From NCBI RefSeq assembly GCF_021378075.1, contig NZ_JAJUOS010000016.1, positions 1 through 59,965 on the forward strand: DNA of 59,965 nt, read 5' to 3'. The translations under genes were made by a program, and so were the position numbers. Each line of letters opens with the position of its first letter. The first letter of the stretch is position 1. A model generated the notes under the pieces. It did not search any database. It was not told where the DNA came from and was given only the letters and a program-made list of their open reading frames with translations. The stretch comes from Rhodobacter flavimaris (GTDB lineage Bacteria > Pseudomonadota > Alphaproteobacteria > Rhodobacterales > Rhodobacteraceae). This document shows positions 26,661 through 35,636 of the stretch, in pieces.

Positions 26661-27706
26661 CAGGCGGCGACACCTTCCATCAGCACGGCGCGGATCGCGT
26701 CCTCGTTCACATCGTCATGCTCGGCGATGACCACCAGCGCGGTGCGGCGGGTGTCAGTGCCCCAGGGTCGGTCGAACTGGTGGCGCACGCGCTCGCCCAC
26801 GGCCTGCACCAGCAGGCGCATCGGCTTGCCCGACACGGCAACATGGCCCTTGACGCGCAGGATGTTCTGCTCACGCGCAAGGCGTTCAATCGCGGCGACG
26901 AGGCGCGCGGGATCGGCCACCTCGGGAAGCTCGATCACGACCGTGTCGAAATCGTCATGCTCGTGATCGCCATGGTCATCGTGATGCGAGGGGCGCGCGG
27001 CCAGATCGTCCTCGGCGGCAGCGCCAAGACCCAGGATCACCTTGGGATCGATCACGCCTTCGGTCAGCGGCAGGATCGGAAGCTTCCGCGGCGCCTCGGC
27101 CTCGATCACAGAGCGCGCAGCGCTCAGGCCCGCTTCACCGGCCAGGTCGGCCTTGGACAGCAGCACGATATCGGCGCAGGCGATCTGGTCCTCGAACACT
27201 TCCGACAGCGGCGTTTCATGGTCGATGGAGTCGTCGGCCTCGCGCTGCGCATTCACCGCCTCGACATCGGGGGCGAAACGGCCCGCGGCCACGGCCTCGG
27301 CATCGGCCAGCGCGATCACGCCATCGACCGTGATGCGCGAGCGGATCGCGGGCCAGTCGAAGGCCTTGAGCAAGGGCTTGGGCAGCGCAAGGCCCGAAGT
27401 CTCGATCAGGATGTGATCGGGGCGGGTCGGGCGCGCCATCAGCGCCTCGATGGTCGGGATGAAATCATCGGCGACAGTGCAGCAGATGCAGCCGTTGGCC
27501 AGTTCGACGATGTTCTCGTCGGGGCAGTTCTCATCGGCGCATTGGCGCAGGATCTCGCCGTCCACGCCGACGGTGCCGAATTCGTTGACCAGCACGGCCA
27601 GCTTCTTGCCCTGCGGATTGGCCATCAGGTGGCGGATCAGCGTGGTCTTGCCCGCGCCGAGAAAGCCGGTGATCACGGTCACGGGGATTTTGGTCAGGTC
27701 GGTCAT
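26660..27706 (-). CDS. cobW: CobW GTPase metallochaperone (COG0523)
   Basis: A 348-residue GTPase with P-loop GFLGAGKTTLIRHL (about 14-27), the metal motif GCICCTVADDF (CxCC, near residue 72), the GTP-specificity LLSKADLAGE, a His/Asp-rich loop (PSHHDDHGDHEHDDFD) and the CobW C-terminal domain. CobW is thought to deliver Co2+ for the chelatase. Its place between DUF1636 and cobN under a B12 riboswitch supports cobalt rather than zinc. Start overlaps nothing; it lies three bases after the DUF1636 stop. Confidence 0.93.
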   Translation of the reverse strand: MTDLTKIPVTVITGFLGAGKTTLIRHLMANPQGKKLAVLVNEFGTVGVDGEILRQCADENCPDENIVELANGCICCTVADDFIPTIEALMARPTRPDHILIETSGLALPKPLLKAFDWPAIRSRITVDGVIALADAEAVAAGRFAPDVEAVNAQREADDSIDHETPLSEVFEDQIACADIVLLSKADLAGEAGLSAARSVIEAEAPRKLPILPLTEGVIDPKVILGLGAAAEDDLAARPSHHDDHGDHEHDDFDTVVIELPEVADPARLVAAIERLAREQNILRVKGHVAVSGKPMRLLVQAVGERVRHQFDRPWGTDTRRTALVVIAEHDDVNEDAIRAVLMEGVAA

Positions 27707-27709
27707 CGC

Positions 27710-28123
27710 TCACTCCTGCGGGGGAATACGGGCAAGGCTTTGCTTGCGGAAAATCACGGGGCGCTCGCGCCAGGGAACAAGGCCGTCTTCGCTGGCGGCA
27801 TAGGCGGCGGCGCCCTGAAGGATCTCGGCGGCATCGGCCGAGGTCATCCGGCCATAGACATAGGTCCACTTACCCGGCGAACTAAGCGCCACCGAGCAGC
27901 CGTTTGTGCATGCCGAGAGGCATTCGACAGGGCGGATTTCGACGCCCTCGGGGGCACCGTGGCGCTCAAGCGCGCGATGAAGCATGGTTCCGGCGCGCTC
28001 GTCACTCGCGACGTTAAGCGGGCAACCGGCGCAGCCCCCGTTCATAACCCGGTCGTTCGGGCAGCCATCGCAAACCGACTCCGAGGCGCGGCAGGTGGTG
28101 CAGACGTGTAAAACGGCGCTCAT
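27710..28123 (-). CDS. DUF1636 ferredoxin-like protein (first gene of the cob operon)
   Basis: A 137-residue cysteine-rich protein: HVCTTCRASESVCDGCPNDR, GGCAGCPLN and VECLSACTNGCSVAL. Eleven cysteines in CxxC-type pairs suggest a 2Fe-2S thioredoxin-like fold plus an additional Cys cluster. It is the first gene after the second riboswitch, ahead of cobW and cobN. A shorter relative ends the same operon (14789-15106). Function not established; cobalt handling or electron transfer for cobalt reduction are possibilities. Confidence 0.8.
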   Translation of the reverse strand: MSAVLHVCTTCRASESVCDGCPNDRVMNGGCAGCPLNVASDERAGTMLHRALERHGAPEGVEIRPVECLSACTNGCSVALSSPGKWTYVYGRMTSADAAEILQGAAAYAASEDGLVPWRERPVIFRKQSLARIPPQE

Positions 28124-28221
28124 CGAGGCCCCTTTCCTGCGGCGACCGGGGCGCTGTCCAGAGGCGCGCCCATAAGAGCCGCCTGCCGGTTGCGGAACAC
28201 CCCGTCCGCCCGTTCATTTCC

Positions 28222-28425
28222 TCGCGCGGGCAGGTCTCCCGGCTTGCGGATCCCGGGCCCCCGAGGTGGGTAGGCCCATCGGTTGGCCCACCTTCCCGGC
28301 ATCTGCCAGTGGTCGGGCCGACCTCTCCGGTCACGGTCGCGGGGGCGGCTGCGCTTCGGGTTTGGACGCCTCTCGGTCGCAAACCCTGTCGCATTCCCTC
28401 TTCACCTGTCATAGGACAGGACCAG
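28222..28425 (-). promoter_or_regulatory. Cobalamin riboswitch heading the cobW-cobN operon
   Basis: Minus-strand blocks in order: TGACAGGTGAAGAGGGAAT, GCCCCCGCGACCGTGA, CACTGGCAG, GCCGGGAAGGTGGGCC and the B12 box AGCCGGGAGACCTGCC near 28225-28242. It ends about 100 bases before the DUF1636 start. It should repress the whole 13-gene run down to 14789. The gap between it and cobO (28426-28480) must hold the promoters of both divergent units. Confidence 0.93.
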
Positions 28426-28480
28426 CGCGCCCTTTCCCTGAGACAGGCGCCCCCCTTTGTCAAGAACGAGGACCGCCGCA

Positions 28481-29107
28481 ATGACCACCGAAAGCGACGA
28501 CCGCAAGGATTCCGACCGCCACGCCACCAAGATGGCAAAGAAGAAGGCCGCGCGGGACAAGATCATGGCGACGAAATCAGGCGAGAAAGGCCTGATCATC
28601 GTCCATACCGGGGCGGGCAAGGGCAAGTCCTCCTCGGGCTTCGGGATGATTCTGCGTTGCATCGCGCACGGGATGCCCTGCGCTGTCGTTCAGTTCATCA
28701 AGGGCGCCTGGGACACCGGCGAGCGCCGCCTGCTGACAGAGAATTTCGGTGATCTGTGCCAGTTCCACGCCATGGGCGAGGGCTTCACCTGGGAAACCCA
28801 GGACCGCGAGCGTGACATCGCCGCTGCCCGCGCAGGCTGGGAAAAAGCCAAGGAGCTGATCCGCAACCCGGAAATCCGTATGGTCTTGCTCGATGAGATC
28901 AACATTGCGCTGCGCTACGATTACCTTGACCTGAACGAAGTGCTCGAGTTCCTGCGCACCGAGAAACCCGCCTTGACCCATGTCGTCCTGACCGGCCGCA
29001 ACGCCGCCGAGGGCCTGATCGAGGCGGCGGATCTGGTGACGGAGATGACGCTTGTAAAGCATCCGTTCCGGTCAGGCGTAAAGGGCCAACCCGGCGTCGA
29101 GTTCTAA
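28481..29107 (+). CDS. cobO: Cob(I)yrinic acid a,c-diamide adenosyltransferase (CobA-type)
   Basis: A 208-residue CobO/BtuR-family enzyme transferring adenosyl from ATP to Co(I). P-loop HTGAGKGKSSSGFGMILR (near 46-63), then VVQFIKGAWDTGER, VLLDEINIALRYDYLD and VVLTGRNAAEGLIEAADLVTEM are canonical. The N-terminus carries a Lys-rich stretch. ATG at 28481 follows GAGGA by eight bases. It is divergent from the riboswitch-controlled operon. Confidence 0.94.
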   Translation: MTTESDDRKDSDRHATKMAKKKAARDKIMATKSGEKGLIIVHTGAGKGKSSSGFGMILRCIAHGMPCAVVQFIKGAWDTGERRLLTENFGDLCQFHAMGEGFTWETQDRERDIAAARAGWEKAKELIRNPEIRMVLLDEINIALRYDYLDLNEVLEFLRTEKPALTHVVLTGRNAAEGLIEAADLVTEMTLVKHPFRSGVKGQPGVEF

Positions 29108-29370
29108 GCGTCTAAGGCCGGGGGCCAGCCCCCGGACCCCCGAGGTATTTCGGCCAAGAAGAATGGAAAGGGTTTCTTAACCGTGATCGGCCAGAATGGT
29201 TTTGCGGTACAGGGAGAGGTCCCGATGACCGCCCAAGGAGAAAGCGCCGCGCCTCCCCCGCCTCGGCGGCCCGAGGTGCGGCGCCCATGCCCTCCCCCTT
29301 TCTTCTTGGCTGAAAATACCTCCGCCGGAGGCATCCGCACCTTCAAACCTCGCGACATCGGGAGGGGTTG
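29108..29370. repeat. cobO-cobQ spacer with inverted pair of GAAATACCT repeats
   Basis: After cobO there is a hairpin CCGGGGG/CCCCCGG (29118-29124 with 29129-29135). Then CCCCCGAGGTATTTCGGCCAAGAA (29137-29160) is an inverted match to TTCTTGGCTGAAAATACCTCCG (29303-29323). The two copies face each other across ~145 bases and resemble the unit at 403-427. No credible gene lies between; GGAGGGG at 29361-29367 is the cobQ ribosome site. Confidence 0.6.
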
Positions 29371-30816
29371 ATGACCGCAATCATGATCCAGGGCGCGGGC
29401 TCGAATGTCGGCAAGTCGATGCTGGTGGCTGGCTTGTGCCGCGCGGCAGTGCGGCGCGGGCTGAGCGTTGCGCCGTTCAAGCCGCAGAATATGTCCAACA
29501 ACGCGGCGGTGACGACAGATGGCGGCGAGATCGGGCGCGCGCAGGCATTGCAGGCGCTGGCTTCGCGGCTGGAGCCGATCACCGACATGAACCCGATCCT
29601 GCTCAAGCCCGAGACCGACGTGGGGGCGCAGGTCGTGGTTCAAGGCAAGCGCATCGCGACGGTCAAGTCGCGCGACTATGCCGCGCTCAAACCGCGGCTG
29701 ATGGGTGCGGTGCTGGAGAGTTTCAACCGCCTCAAGGCGTCGCATGATCTGGTGATCGTCGAGGGTGCCGGCTCGCCCGCCGAGGTCAATCTGCGCGCAG
29801 GCGACATCGCGAATATGGGGTTTGCGCGCGCAGCAGATGTTCCGGTGATCCTTGCAGGTGACATTGATCGGGGAGGGGTGATCGCGCAAATCGTTGGGAC
29901 GCAGGCCGTGCTCGACCCCGAGGATGCCGCGATGATCGCGGGCTTCCTGATCAACAAGTTCCGTGGCGACCCGAGCCTGTTCGACGATGGCTACCGGCTG
30001 ATCGAGGCGCGCACGGGTTGGCGTGGCTTCGGGGTGCTGCCCTGGTTTTCGCAGGCACACAGACTGCCAGCCGAGGATGCGCTCGACCTGCGATCCGGGC
30101 CGTCTTCGGGTGGGATAAAGATTGCCTGCCTCGCGCTTTCACGCATCGCGAATTTTGACGATCTCGATCCGCTGAAGGCCGAGCCAGGCGTCGATCTGGT
30201 CATGGTGCGCGCGGGCGAGACGATCCCTTGTGATGCGCAGCTCGTGATCATTCCGGGCTCTAAATCGACACGGGGCGATCTGGAGTTTCTGCGCGCGCAA
30301 GGATGGGACATTGACCTCATGGCGCATTACCGGCGCGGCGGGCATGTGCTGGGGATTTGTGGCGGTTATCAGATGCTCGGCCGCGTGGTCCGCGACCCCG
30401 GCGGGATCGAGGGCGCTCCGGGGGAAACGGCGGGCCTCGGGTTGCTCGACGTCGAGACCGAGATGACGCCTGACAAGCGGCTGACGCGCACGCGGGCGGT
30501 TCACGCGGCCTCGGGGCTGGAGGTCGAGGGCTATGAGATCCACATCGGCCGCACCGAAGGCCCAGACCGCGCGCGCCCCTTCGCGCAGGTCGATGGCCAG
30601 CCCGAGGGCGCGATCTCGGCCTGCGGGCGGGTGACCGGCAGCTATCTGCACGGGCTCTTCGCCGCCGATGCCTTCCGCGCGGCCTTCCTTGGGCAGCTCG
30701 GTATTGCTGCCTCGGGCCTCAGCCATTCGGCGGGGGTCGAGGCGGCGCTGGACGCGCTGGCCGATCACGTCGAGACGCATCTCGACGTTACGGGGATATT
30801 GTCGCTCGCGCGTTAG
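29371..30816 (+). CDS. cobQ: Cobyric acid synthase
   Basis: A 481-residue glutamine-dependent amidase adding amides at b, d, e and g positions of adenosylcobyrinic acid a,c-diamide. N-terminal ATP domain: [20 protein letters not shown] and [15 protein letters not shown]-terminal triad-type GATase with nucleophile Cys in [14 protein letters not shown] and the late block [18 protein letters not shown] lies one codon upstream, but ATG 29371 is preferred with GGAGG. It overlaps the convergent cobC by four bases. Confidence 0.95.
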   Translation: MTAIMIQGAGSNVGKSMLVAGLCRAAVRRGLSVAPFKPQNMSNNAAVTTDGGEIGRAQALQALASRLEPITDMNPILLKPETDVGAQVVVQGKRIATVKSRDYAALKPRLMGAVLESFNRLKASHDLVIVEGAGSPAEVNLRAGDIANMGFARAADVPVILAGDIDRGGVIAQIVGTQAVLDPEDAAMIAGFLINKFRGDPSLFDDGYRLIEARTGWRGFGVLPWFSQAHRLPAEDALDLRSGPSSGGIKIACLALSRIANFDDLDPLKAEPGVDLVMVRAGETIPCDAQLVIIPGSKSTRGDLEFLRAQGWDIDLMAHYRRGGHVLGICGGYQMLGRVVRDPGGIEGAPGETAGLGLLDVETEMTPDKRLTRTRAVHAASGLEVEGYEIHIGRTEGPDRARPFAQVDGQPEGAISACGRVTGSYLHGLFAADAFRAAFLGQLGIAASGLSHSAGVEAALDALADHVETHLDVTGILSLAR

Positions 30817-31763
30817 GTCAGTGCGGCATGCAGGCGTTCCCACTCGACGGAGGCGCCCGGTAGGCCCAGGCGGATCCAGCGGTCCGAATAGGGAAAGATG
30901 CGGCTCCAGATTTTCTGGCGCGCAAGGTGGTCCTGCGCTGCTGCGGCGTCAGGCGTCGCGTAGGTGCGGAAAAGCGCGCAGCCGCCGACAAGCGACCAGC
31001 CCGCCGCACCTGCCAAGGCGTCGATGCGGGTGACCTCGGCTTCAAGCCGTGCGATGGTGTCGCGTCGCCAGTCACTATCCGACAGTGCTGCGCAGCCGAT
31101 CTCGATCGCCGCGCCCGAGACGGGCCAAGGACCGGCCATGTCCGAGAGGCGGGCGATAAGGCCCTCGGCGCCGAAGGCAAACCCAAGACGCACCCCTGCC
31201 AGCCCCCAGAACTTGCCAAAGGAACGCAGGGCGAGGATCGGACCGGGATCGGCGATCACGGAAAGCGCGGGCGTCGGGTCGGCGAAGCTCTCATCGACGA
31301 CTAGTTGGCCCACCTGCTGCGCCAGCGCGCGCAGGGTCGCAGGCGCATGGCTGCGGCCATCGGGATTGTTCGGATTGACCACGATGGCCAGATCGGCACC
31401 CGCCAGATTCTCGAGGGTAGAAACCTCGGTGACGGTCCAGCCTGCCGCGCGCAGGGAGGCCGCATGTTCGTTATAGGTGGGGGCCAGAACGCTGGCCTGA
31501 CCCTTCGGCATAAGGCGCGGGATCAGCTGGATCGCCGCCTGCGCCCCGGCAAGGGCCACGCCCGGCGCCTGCGTTCCGAAAGCGACTTCGGCGGTGCGCA
31601 TCAGGCGCGCCTTGGCCTCGGCGGTGGGCAGCATGGTCCAGGCCTCGGGCGACAGGGCGGGCACCGGGTAGGGCACGCGATTGATGCCGGTCGAGAGGTC
31701 GATCCAATCACCCCCGCCGTAATGGGCCTTGGCCCAGTCGATATTCCCGCCGTGATCGCGCAT
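30813..31763 (-). CDS. cobC: Threonine-phosphate decarboxylase-like aminotransferase
   Basis: A 316-residue PLP enzyme of fold type I (CobC of P. denitrificans, CobD of Salmonella). It supplies (R)-1-amino-2-propanol phosphate for the nucleotide loop. [13 protein letters not shown] near the start, [19 protein letters not shown] and the PLP lysine in [16 protein letters not shown] support this. Length is somewhat short for the family (about 360 in Salmonella). ATG at 31763 shares one base with the cobD stop. Confidence 0.88.
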   Translation of the reverse strand: MRDHGGNIDWAKAHYGGGDWIDLSTGINRVPYPVPALSPEAWTMLPTAEAKARLMRTAEVAFGTQAPGVALAGAQAAIQLIPRLMPKGQASVLAPTYNEHAASLRAAGWTVTEVSTLENLAGADLAIVVNPNNPDGRSHAPATLRALAQQVGQLVVDESFADPTPALSVIADPGPILALRSFGKFWGLAGVRLGFAFGAEGLIARLSDMAGPWPVSGAAIEIGCAALSDSDWRRDTIARLEAEVTRIDALAGAAGWSLVGGCALFRTYATPDAAAAQDHLARQKIWSRIFPYSDRWIRLGLPGASVEWERLHAALT

Positions 31764-32701
31764 CACATCCCCAGCACCGCCAGCGCCCCGATCAGCGCGG
31801 TCAGACCCAACATCGTGCGGCGGTAAAGCGCAAGTCCCCGGTCGAGGTCAACCGCCGCCGGATCGGGGCAGGCGCCGTTCACCCAAGGCTCCTCGGCCAC
31901 GCGGTCGGCATAGATGCGCGGCCCCGACAGGCGCACGCCAAGCGCCCCGGCCATCGCGGCCTCTGGCCAGCCCGCATTGGGCGAGCGGTGGTGGCGCGCA
32001 TCACGCATCATGCAGGCCAGCGCCCCGCCCGCGCCCCCCGAAGCCAGCGCGAACAAAAGCCCGCTCAACCGCGCCGGGATCAGGTTCACCAGATCGTCGA
32101 TCCGCGCCGAGGCCCAGCCGAATTCCTCATGGCGCGGGGTGCGATGACCGATCATCGAATCAAGCGTATTGATCGCCTTGTAGGCGGCGATCCCCGGCAA
32201 CCCGGCGACCACGCCCCAGAACAGCGGCGCCACGATCCCGTCCGAGCTGTTCTCGGCCAGGCTTTCCAGCGCGGCACGGGCGACTCCGGCCTCGTCCAGG
32301 CGGCTTGGGTCGCGGCCGACGATCATTGACACGGCATGGCGCGCGGCGGGCAGATCGCCCGCCACCAAGGGGCGCGCAACCGCGACGACGTGGTCATGCA
32401 TCGAGCGCAGTGCCACCAGCGGCCAGGCCAGAATGCCGCCCAAAAGAATGCCGAGCCACCCTTGCGGCAGGGCCGATTGCACGGCAAGGCCAAGCCCCCC
32501 GGCCAACCCGATGACAAGCAGGGCCGCAGCCACCCCGCGCAGGCGACGCGCAGGCCCCTCGCGGTTCCAGCTGCGGTCAAGCCAGCCGATCAGCGCGCCG
32601 ATCCATGTCACCGGATGGCCGATCCGCGCGTAAAGCGCATTCGGCCAGCCGAAAGCCAGATCGCAGCCGATGGCCACCAGCATCATCGCGGCGAAACTCA
32701 T
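31763..32701 (-). CDS. cobD: Adenosylcobinamide-phosphate synthase
   Basis: A 312-residue membrane protein of the CobD/CbiB family which joins aminopropanol phosphate to adenosylcobyric acid. Signatures: AFGWPNALYARIGHPVTWIG, NSSDGIVAPLFWGVVAGLPG and YKAINTLDSMIGHRTPRHEEFGW (the last read in two parts). Several hydrophobic segments fit an inner-membrane protein. The ATG at 32701 overlaps the upstream kinase stop by four bases. Confidence 0.92.
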   Translation of the reverse strand: MSFAAMMLVAIGCDLAFGWPNALYARIGHPVTWIGALIGWLDRSWNREGPARRLRGVAAALLVIGLAGGLGLAVQSALPQGWLGILLGGILAWPLVALRSMHDHVVAVARPLVAGDLPAARHAVSMIVGRDPSRLDEAGVARAALESLAENSSDGIVAPLFWGVVAGLPGIAAYKAINTLDSMIGHRTPRHEEFGWASARIDDLVNLIPARLSGLLFALASGGAGGALACMMRDARHHRSPNAGWPEAAMAGALGVRLSGPRIYADRVAEEPWVNGACPDPAAVDLDRGLALYRRTMLGLTALIGALAVLGM

Positions 32702-33486
32702 GCCGAGCCTCCGCGAAACTGGATCACGCCGCGCAGGCCCGCGTCGCGCAGCATCTGCGCCGCACCCCTTGGAACGCATCCCGGCGCAAAGATTAGCCCG
32801 CGCGCCGCCCCGGTATGGGCGATGCAATACCCAAGCGCCCCGACGCGCTGCGCAAGCTCGGCCGTCGGATCGCCCGAGGGGCCACGCAGCGCCAGCGTCC
32901 GCGCGGCGCTTTCCGAGGCAAGCGCCGCGAACCCGGCAAGATCGTCTGCCCTGCGCCAAGCCTGCACAAGGTCTTCGACATCGGGAAAGTCGCTGTCGGT
33001 GGCAATCGTGCGCCGCGGCGCCCCCCAGAGGCCGCCGATCATCTCGAACTTCGGCACGGGCGGCAGCGACTCAAGGCACCGACCCTGACGCGAGGCCCAG
33101 AGCATCCGCTCCGGGCGCGCGAACATCAGCGGGTCCGAGGCGCCCTCGACCCCGACACAGGCCGCCGCCAGATCCTGAGGGCTCCCGCGCCAGCCTGCCA
33201 GCAGCGCCAGCGCGACGAGGCTGGCCGTCGAGACGCCGGTGCCGCAACCGGGCTCGGCCAGCGGATGCAGCGCGAAATGCCCGCGCGGGCGCAGCCCCAA
33301 CCGCGCCAGCATCTGCCGCGCCAGTGCCGGGGTCAGAAGCCCACCATGCAGGTTCAGCCCCGCGCGCGGCACGGATTGCCCGCGCACCCCAAGCGCCGGG
33401 CACGGCACCGAGATCAGCGCAACCGGACCCGAAGGCCCCAGCCGCCCCTGAAGGAACTCTCCGAAATGGCCCGGCACATGGATCAC
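32698..33486 (-). CDS. bluE: GHMP-family kinase, probable L-threonine kinase (BluE/PduX-like)
   Basis: A 262-residue GHMP-fold protein. PGHFGEFLQGRLG at the N-terminus is typical of the PduX/BluE group, and EPGCGTGVSTASLVAL is the ATP-binding motif. These kinases make L-threonine phosphate, the substrate for the decarboxylase encoded two genes downstream. In Rhodobacter capsulatus a bluE gene occupies a similar place. The function is inferred from family and context; the symbol is tentative. Confidence 0.78.
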   Translation of the reverse strand: MIHVPGHFGEFLQGRLGPSGPVALISVPCPALGVRGQSVPRAGLNLHGGLLTPALARQMLARLGLRPRGHFALHPLAEPGCGTGVSTASLVALALLAGWRGSPQDLAAACVGVEGASDPLMFARPERMLWASRQGRCLESLPPVPKFEMIGGLWGAPRRTIATDSDFPDVEDLVQAWRRADDLAGFAALASESAARTLALRGPSGDPTAELAQRVGALGYCIAHTGAARGLIFAPGCVPRGAAQMLRDAGLRGVIQFRGGSA

Positions 33487-34061
33487 GCGAACACCCGATT
33501 AACCTCGGCCACCGACCAGCCGCCGCGCGGATGGAACTGCACCCGCGTCAGCGACAATGGCGCGATCTGAAACGCCAGACCGCCCGGAACCGACCCCGTC
33601 GCCAGCGCCAGCGCCACCCGCACGATCCCTGCATGGGCGACGATGGCCACCTGCCCGCCGCGTCCACCGACATCATGCAGGGCCGGGGCGATGCGCGCGT
33701 GCAGATCGGCAAAGCTCTCACCCTGCGGCGGTCGGTGCACCGCCAGCTCGGCCGTCGAGAGCGCGCCGATATCGGGCAGATCGCCGAAGGGCAGCCCCTC
33801 CCACGCGCCGAAGTCCTGCTCCCAGAAACGCGGATCGGTCTGGCCGGTCAGCTCGGGCCAGAGCGTCCCTGCCGTCTGCTGACAGCGCAGCGCGGGGCTG
33901 ACCACCAGCGCGGGCGGCACACCCAGGGCCGCGCGCATCCCGGCAAAGGCCGCCGCATCCGAGCAATCCGCCGGAACATCCCTGCGCCCCGCCAGTCGCC
34001 CGCCATTGATCTGCGGCGCATGACGGATCAAAAGCAGTTCGGTCGCCTCCTCACGGGCCAT
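33483..34061 (-). CDS. Histidine-phosphatase-family protein, probable alpha-ribazole phosphatase
   Basis: A 192-residue phosphoglycerate-mutase-like phosphatase. The catalytic RHG-type motif reads LIRHAPQINGG (RHA, with His near residue 13), plus LRCQQTAGTLWPEL, FGAWEGLPFGDL and VAHAGIVRVAL. In the operon with bluE, cobD and cobC it probably removes phosphate from alpha-ribazole phosphate or adenosylcobalamin phosphate. It overlaps the kinase gene by four bases. A generic phosphatase role is possible. Confidence 0.75.
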   Translation of the reverse strand: MAREEATELLLIRHAPQINGGRLAGRRDVPADCSDAAAFAGMRAALGVPPALVVSPALRCQQTAGTLWPELTGQTDPRFWEQDFGAWEGLPFGDLPDIGALSTAELAVHRPPQGESFADLHARIAPALHDVGGRGGQVAIVAHAGIVRVALALATGSVPGGLAFQIAPLSLTRVQFHPRGGWSVAEVNRVFA

Positions 34062-34128
34062 GGTCGCATTTCTCCTTTCGTCTTAGCGCCGTTTCTGCTT
34101 TGTCAGCGCGCAAGGAACAAGAGGCACG

Positions 34129-34632
34129 ATGACTCGCATCATTCTGGTCACTGGCGGCGCCCGCTCGGGCAAAAGCCGTATCGCAGAGGAGCGGACGCTC
34201 GCATTCGGGCGCCCGGCCAGCTATATTGCGACCGCCCAAGCCTTTGATACAGAAATGGAAAAACGCATCGCGACGCATCAGGAACGGCGCGGCGCGGAAT
34301 GGGTGACCCATGCCGAACCGCTCGATCTTGTCGGCGCGCTTAACATGACCGAGGGCCAGCCGCGACTGGTCGATTGTCTGACACTGTGGCTGACAAACCT
34401 GATGCTGGGGGGCCATGACTGGCAATCGGCGGGGCGCGAACTGATCGCGGCCCTGCCCCGACAAGCCAGCCCCGTGGTTCTGGTCACCAATGAAATCGGC
34501 GCCGGGATCGTGCCCGAAAACAAGCTAGCCCGAGACTTCCGCGATGCCGCGGGTCTTCTTAACCAATGGGTCGCGGCAGTGGCGGACGAAGTCACGCTTG
34601 CCGTCGCGGGCCTGCCACTGAAAGTAAAGTGA
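34129..34632 (+). CDS. cobP: Adenosylcobinamide kinase / guanylyltransferase
   Basis: A 167-residue bifunctional enzyme (CobU in Salmonella) that phosphorylates and then guanylylates adenosylcobinamide. Walker A is GGARSGKS at 9-16, the guanylylated His is probably His50 in RIATHQERRG, VDCLTLWLTNLML and TNEIGAGIVPENKLARDFRD complete the family set. Divergent from the phosphatase gene across 67 bases. Its TGA shares one base with the next ATG. Confidence 0.94.
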   Translation: MTRIILVTGGARSGKSRIAEERTLAFGRPASYIATAQAFDTEMEKRIATHQERRGAEWVTHAEPLDLVGALNMTEGQPRLVDCLTLWLTNLMLGGHDWQSAGRELIAALPRQASPVVLVTNEIGAGIVPENKLARDFRDAAGLLNQWVAAVADEVTLAVAGLPLKVK

Positions 34633-35636
34633 TGCGCTTCGAGTCCCTGTCCCAGATCCCCGCCCTGGCAAACACCCTGCCCGCCGGTGACGCCGCCGCC
34701 CGCGCCGCGGCCCTTGCACGGCAAAACAGCCTGACCAAACCCCCGGGATCGCTTGGCCGACTGGAAGATCTGGCGCTGTTCATGGCCGAATGGCGCGGCA
34801 CCGAGCGCCCGGTAATCGCCAAGGCGCAGGCGCTGGTCTTTGCGGGCAACCATGGCATCTGCGCGCAGGGCGTGAACCCCTACCCGCAGGCCGTGACCGC
34901 GCAGATGGTGGCGAATTTCGAGCATGGCGGCGCGGCGATCAACCAGCTCTGCCGGGCGAATCGCGCCGATCTGAGCGTGGTCGCACTCGATCTGGACAAT
35001 CCCACCGCCGATTTCACCACCGGCCCCGCGATGACCGAGGCCGAGACGCTCGACGCGATGAACCGGGGCGCGGCGGCCGTGGACATCAGCGCCGATGTGC
35101 TGATCCTGGGCGAGATGGGCATCGGCAACTCGACCATCGCGGCGGCGCTGTCCTCGGCGCTGTTTGATGCAACGCCTGCCGAATGGGTCGGGCCGGGCAC
35201 CGGCTCGGACGCCGAAGGGCTTCGCCGCAAGGTCGTCGCCATCGAGAAGGGCCTTGCACTGCATGGCGGTCAGGATGCGATGACGACGCTGGCCGCCCTT
35301 GGCGGGCGCGAGCAGGCGGCGATCTGTGGTGCGGTGCTGGCCGCGCGCGCCGCGCGCATCCCGGTGATCCTTGACGGCTTCATCTGCACCGCCGCCGCGG
35401 CGACCCTGCATGCCGCCGATCCGCGCCTGCTCGATCACTGCGTGGTCGGCCACGCTTCGGCCGAGCCGGGCCACCGCCGCCTGCTGGCCGCCATCGACAA
35501 GAAAGCCATCGTTGAGTTCGACATGCGCCTTGGCGAGGGCTCGGGCGCGGCGCTGGCGCTCGGCATCCTGCGCGCGGCGCTGGAGTGCCACAACGGCATG
35601 GCCACCTTCGGCGAGGCGGGGGTCTCGGAGGCATGA
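34632..35636 (+). CDS. cobU: Nicotinate-nucleotide-dimethylbenzimidazole phosphoribosyltransferase
   Basis: A 334-residue enzyme (CobT in Salmonella) that makes alpha-ribazole phosphate. LTKPPGSLGRLEDLA, FAGNHGICAQGVNPYP, LGEMGIGNSTIAAAL, WVGPGTGSDAEGLRRK and GHASAEPGHRRLL with the late catalytic Glu region RLGEGSGAALALGILRAAL are all present. Overlaps cobP by one base and cobV by four. Confidence 0.94.
   Translation: MRFESLSQIPALANTLPAGDAAARAAALARQNSLTKPPGSLGRLEDLALFMAEWRGTERPVIAKAQALVFAGNHGICAQGVNPYPQAVTAQMVANFEHGGAAINQLCRANRADLSVVALDLDNPTADFTTGPAMTEAETLDAMNRGAAAVDISADVLILGEMGIGNSTIAAALSSALFDATPAEWVGPGTGSDAEGLRRKVVAIEKGLALHGGQDAMTTLAALGGREQAAICGAVLAARAARIPVILDGFICTAAAATLHAADPRLLDHCVVGHASAEPGHRRLLAAIDKKAIVEFDMRLGEGSGAALALGILRAALECHNGMATFGEAGVSEA

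Noticed and set aside
29183..29371. A 62-codon plus-strand frame between cobO and cobQ
   Set aside because: It runs through the inverted extragenic repeats, lacks a credible protein character and lies in repeat DNA.
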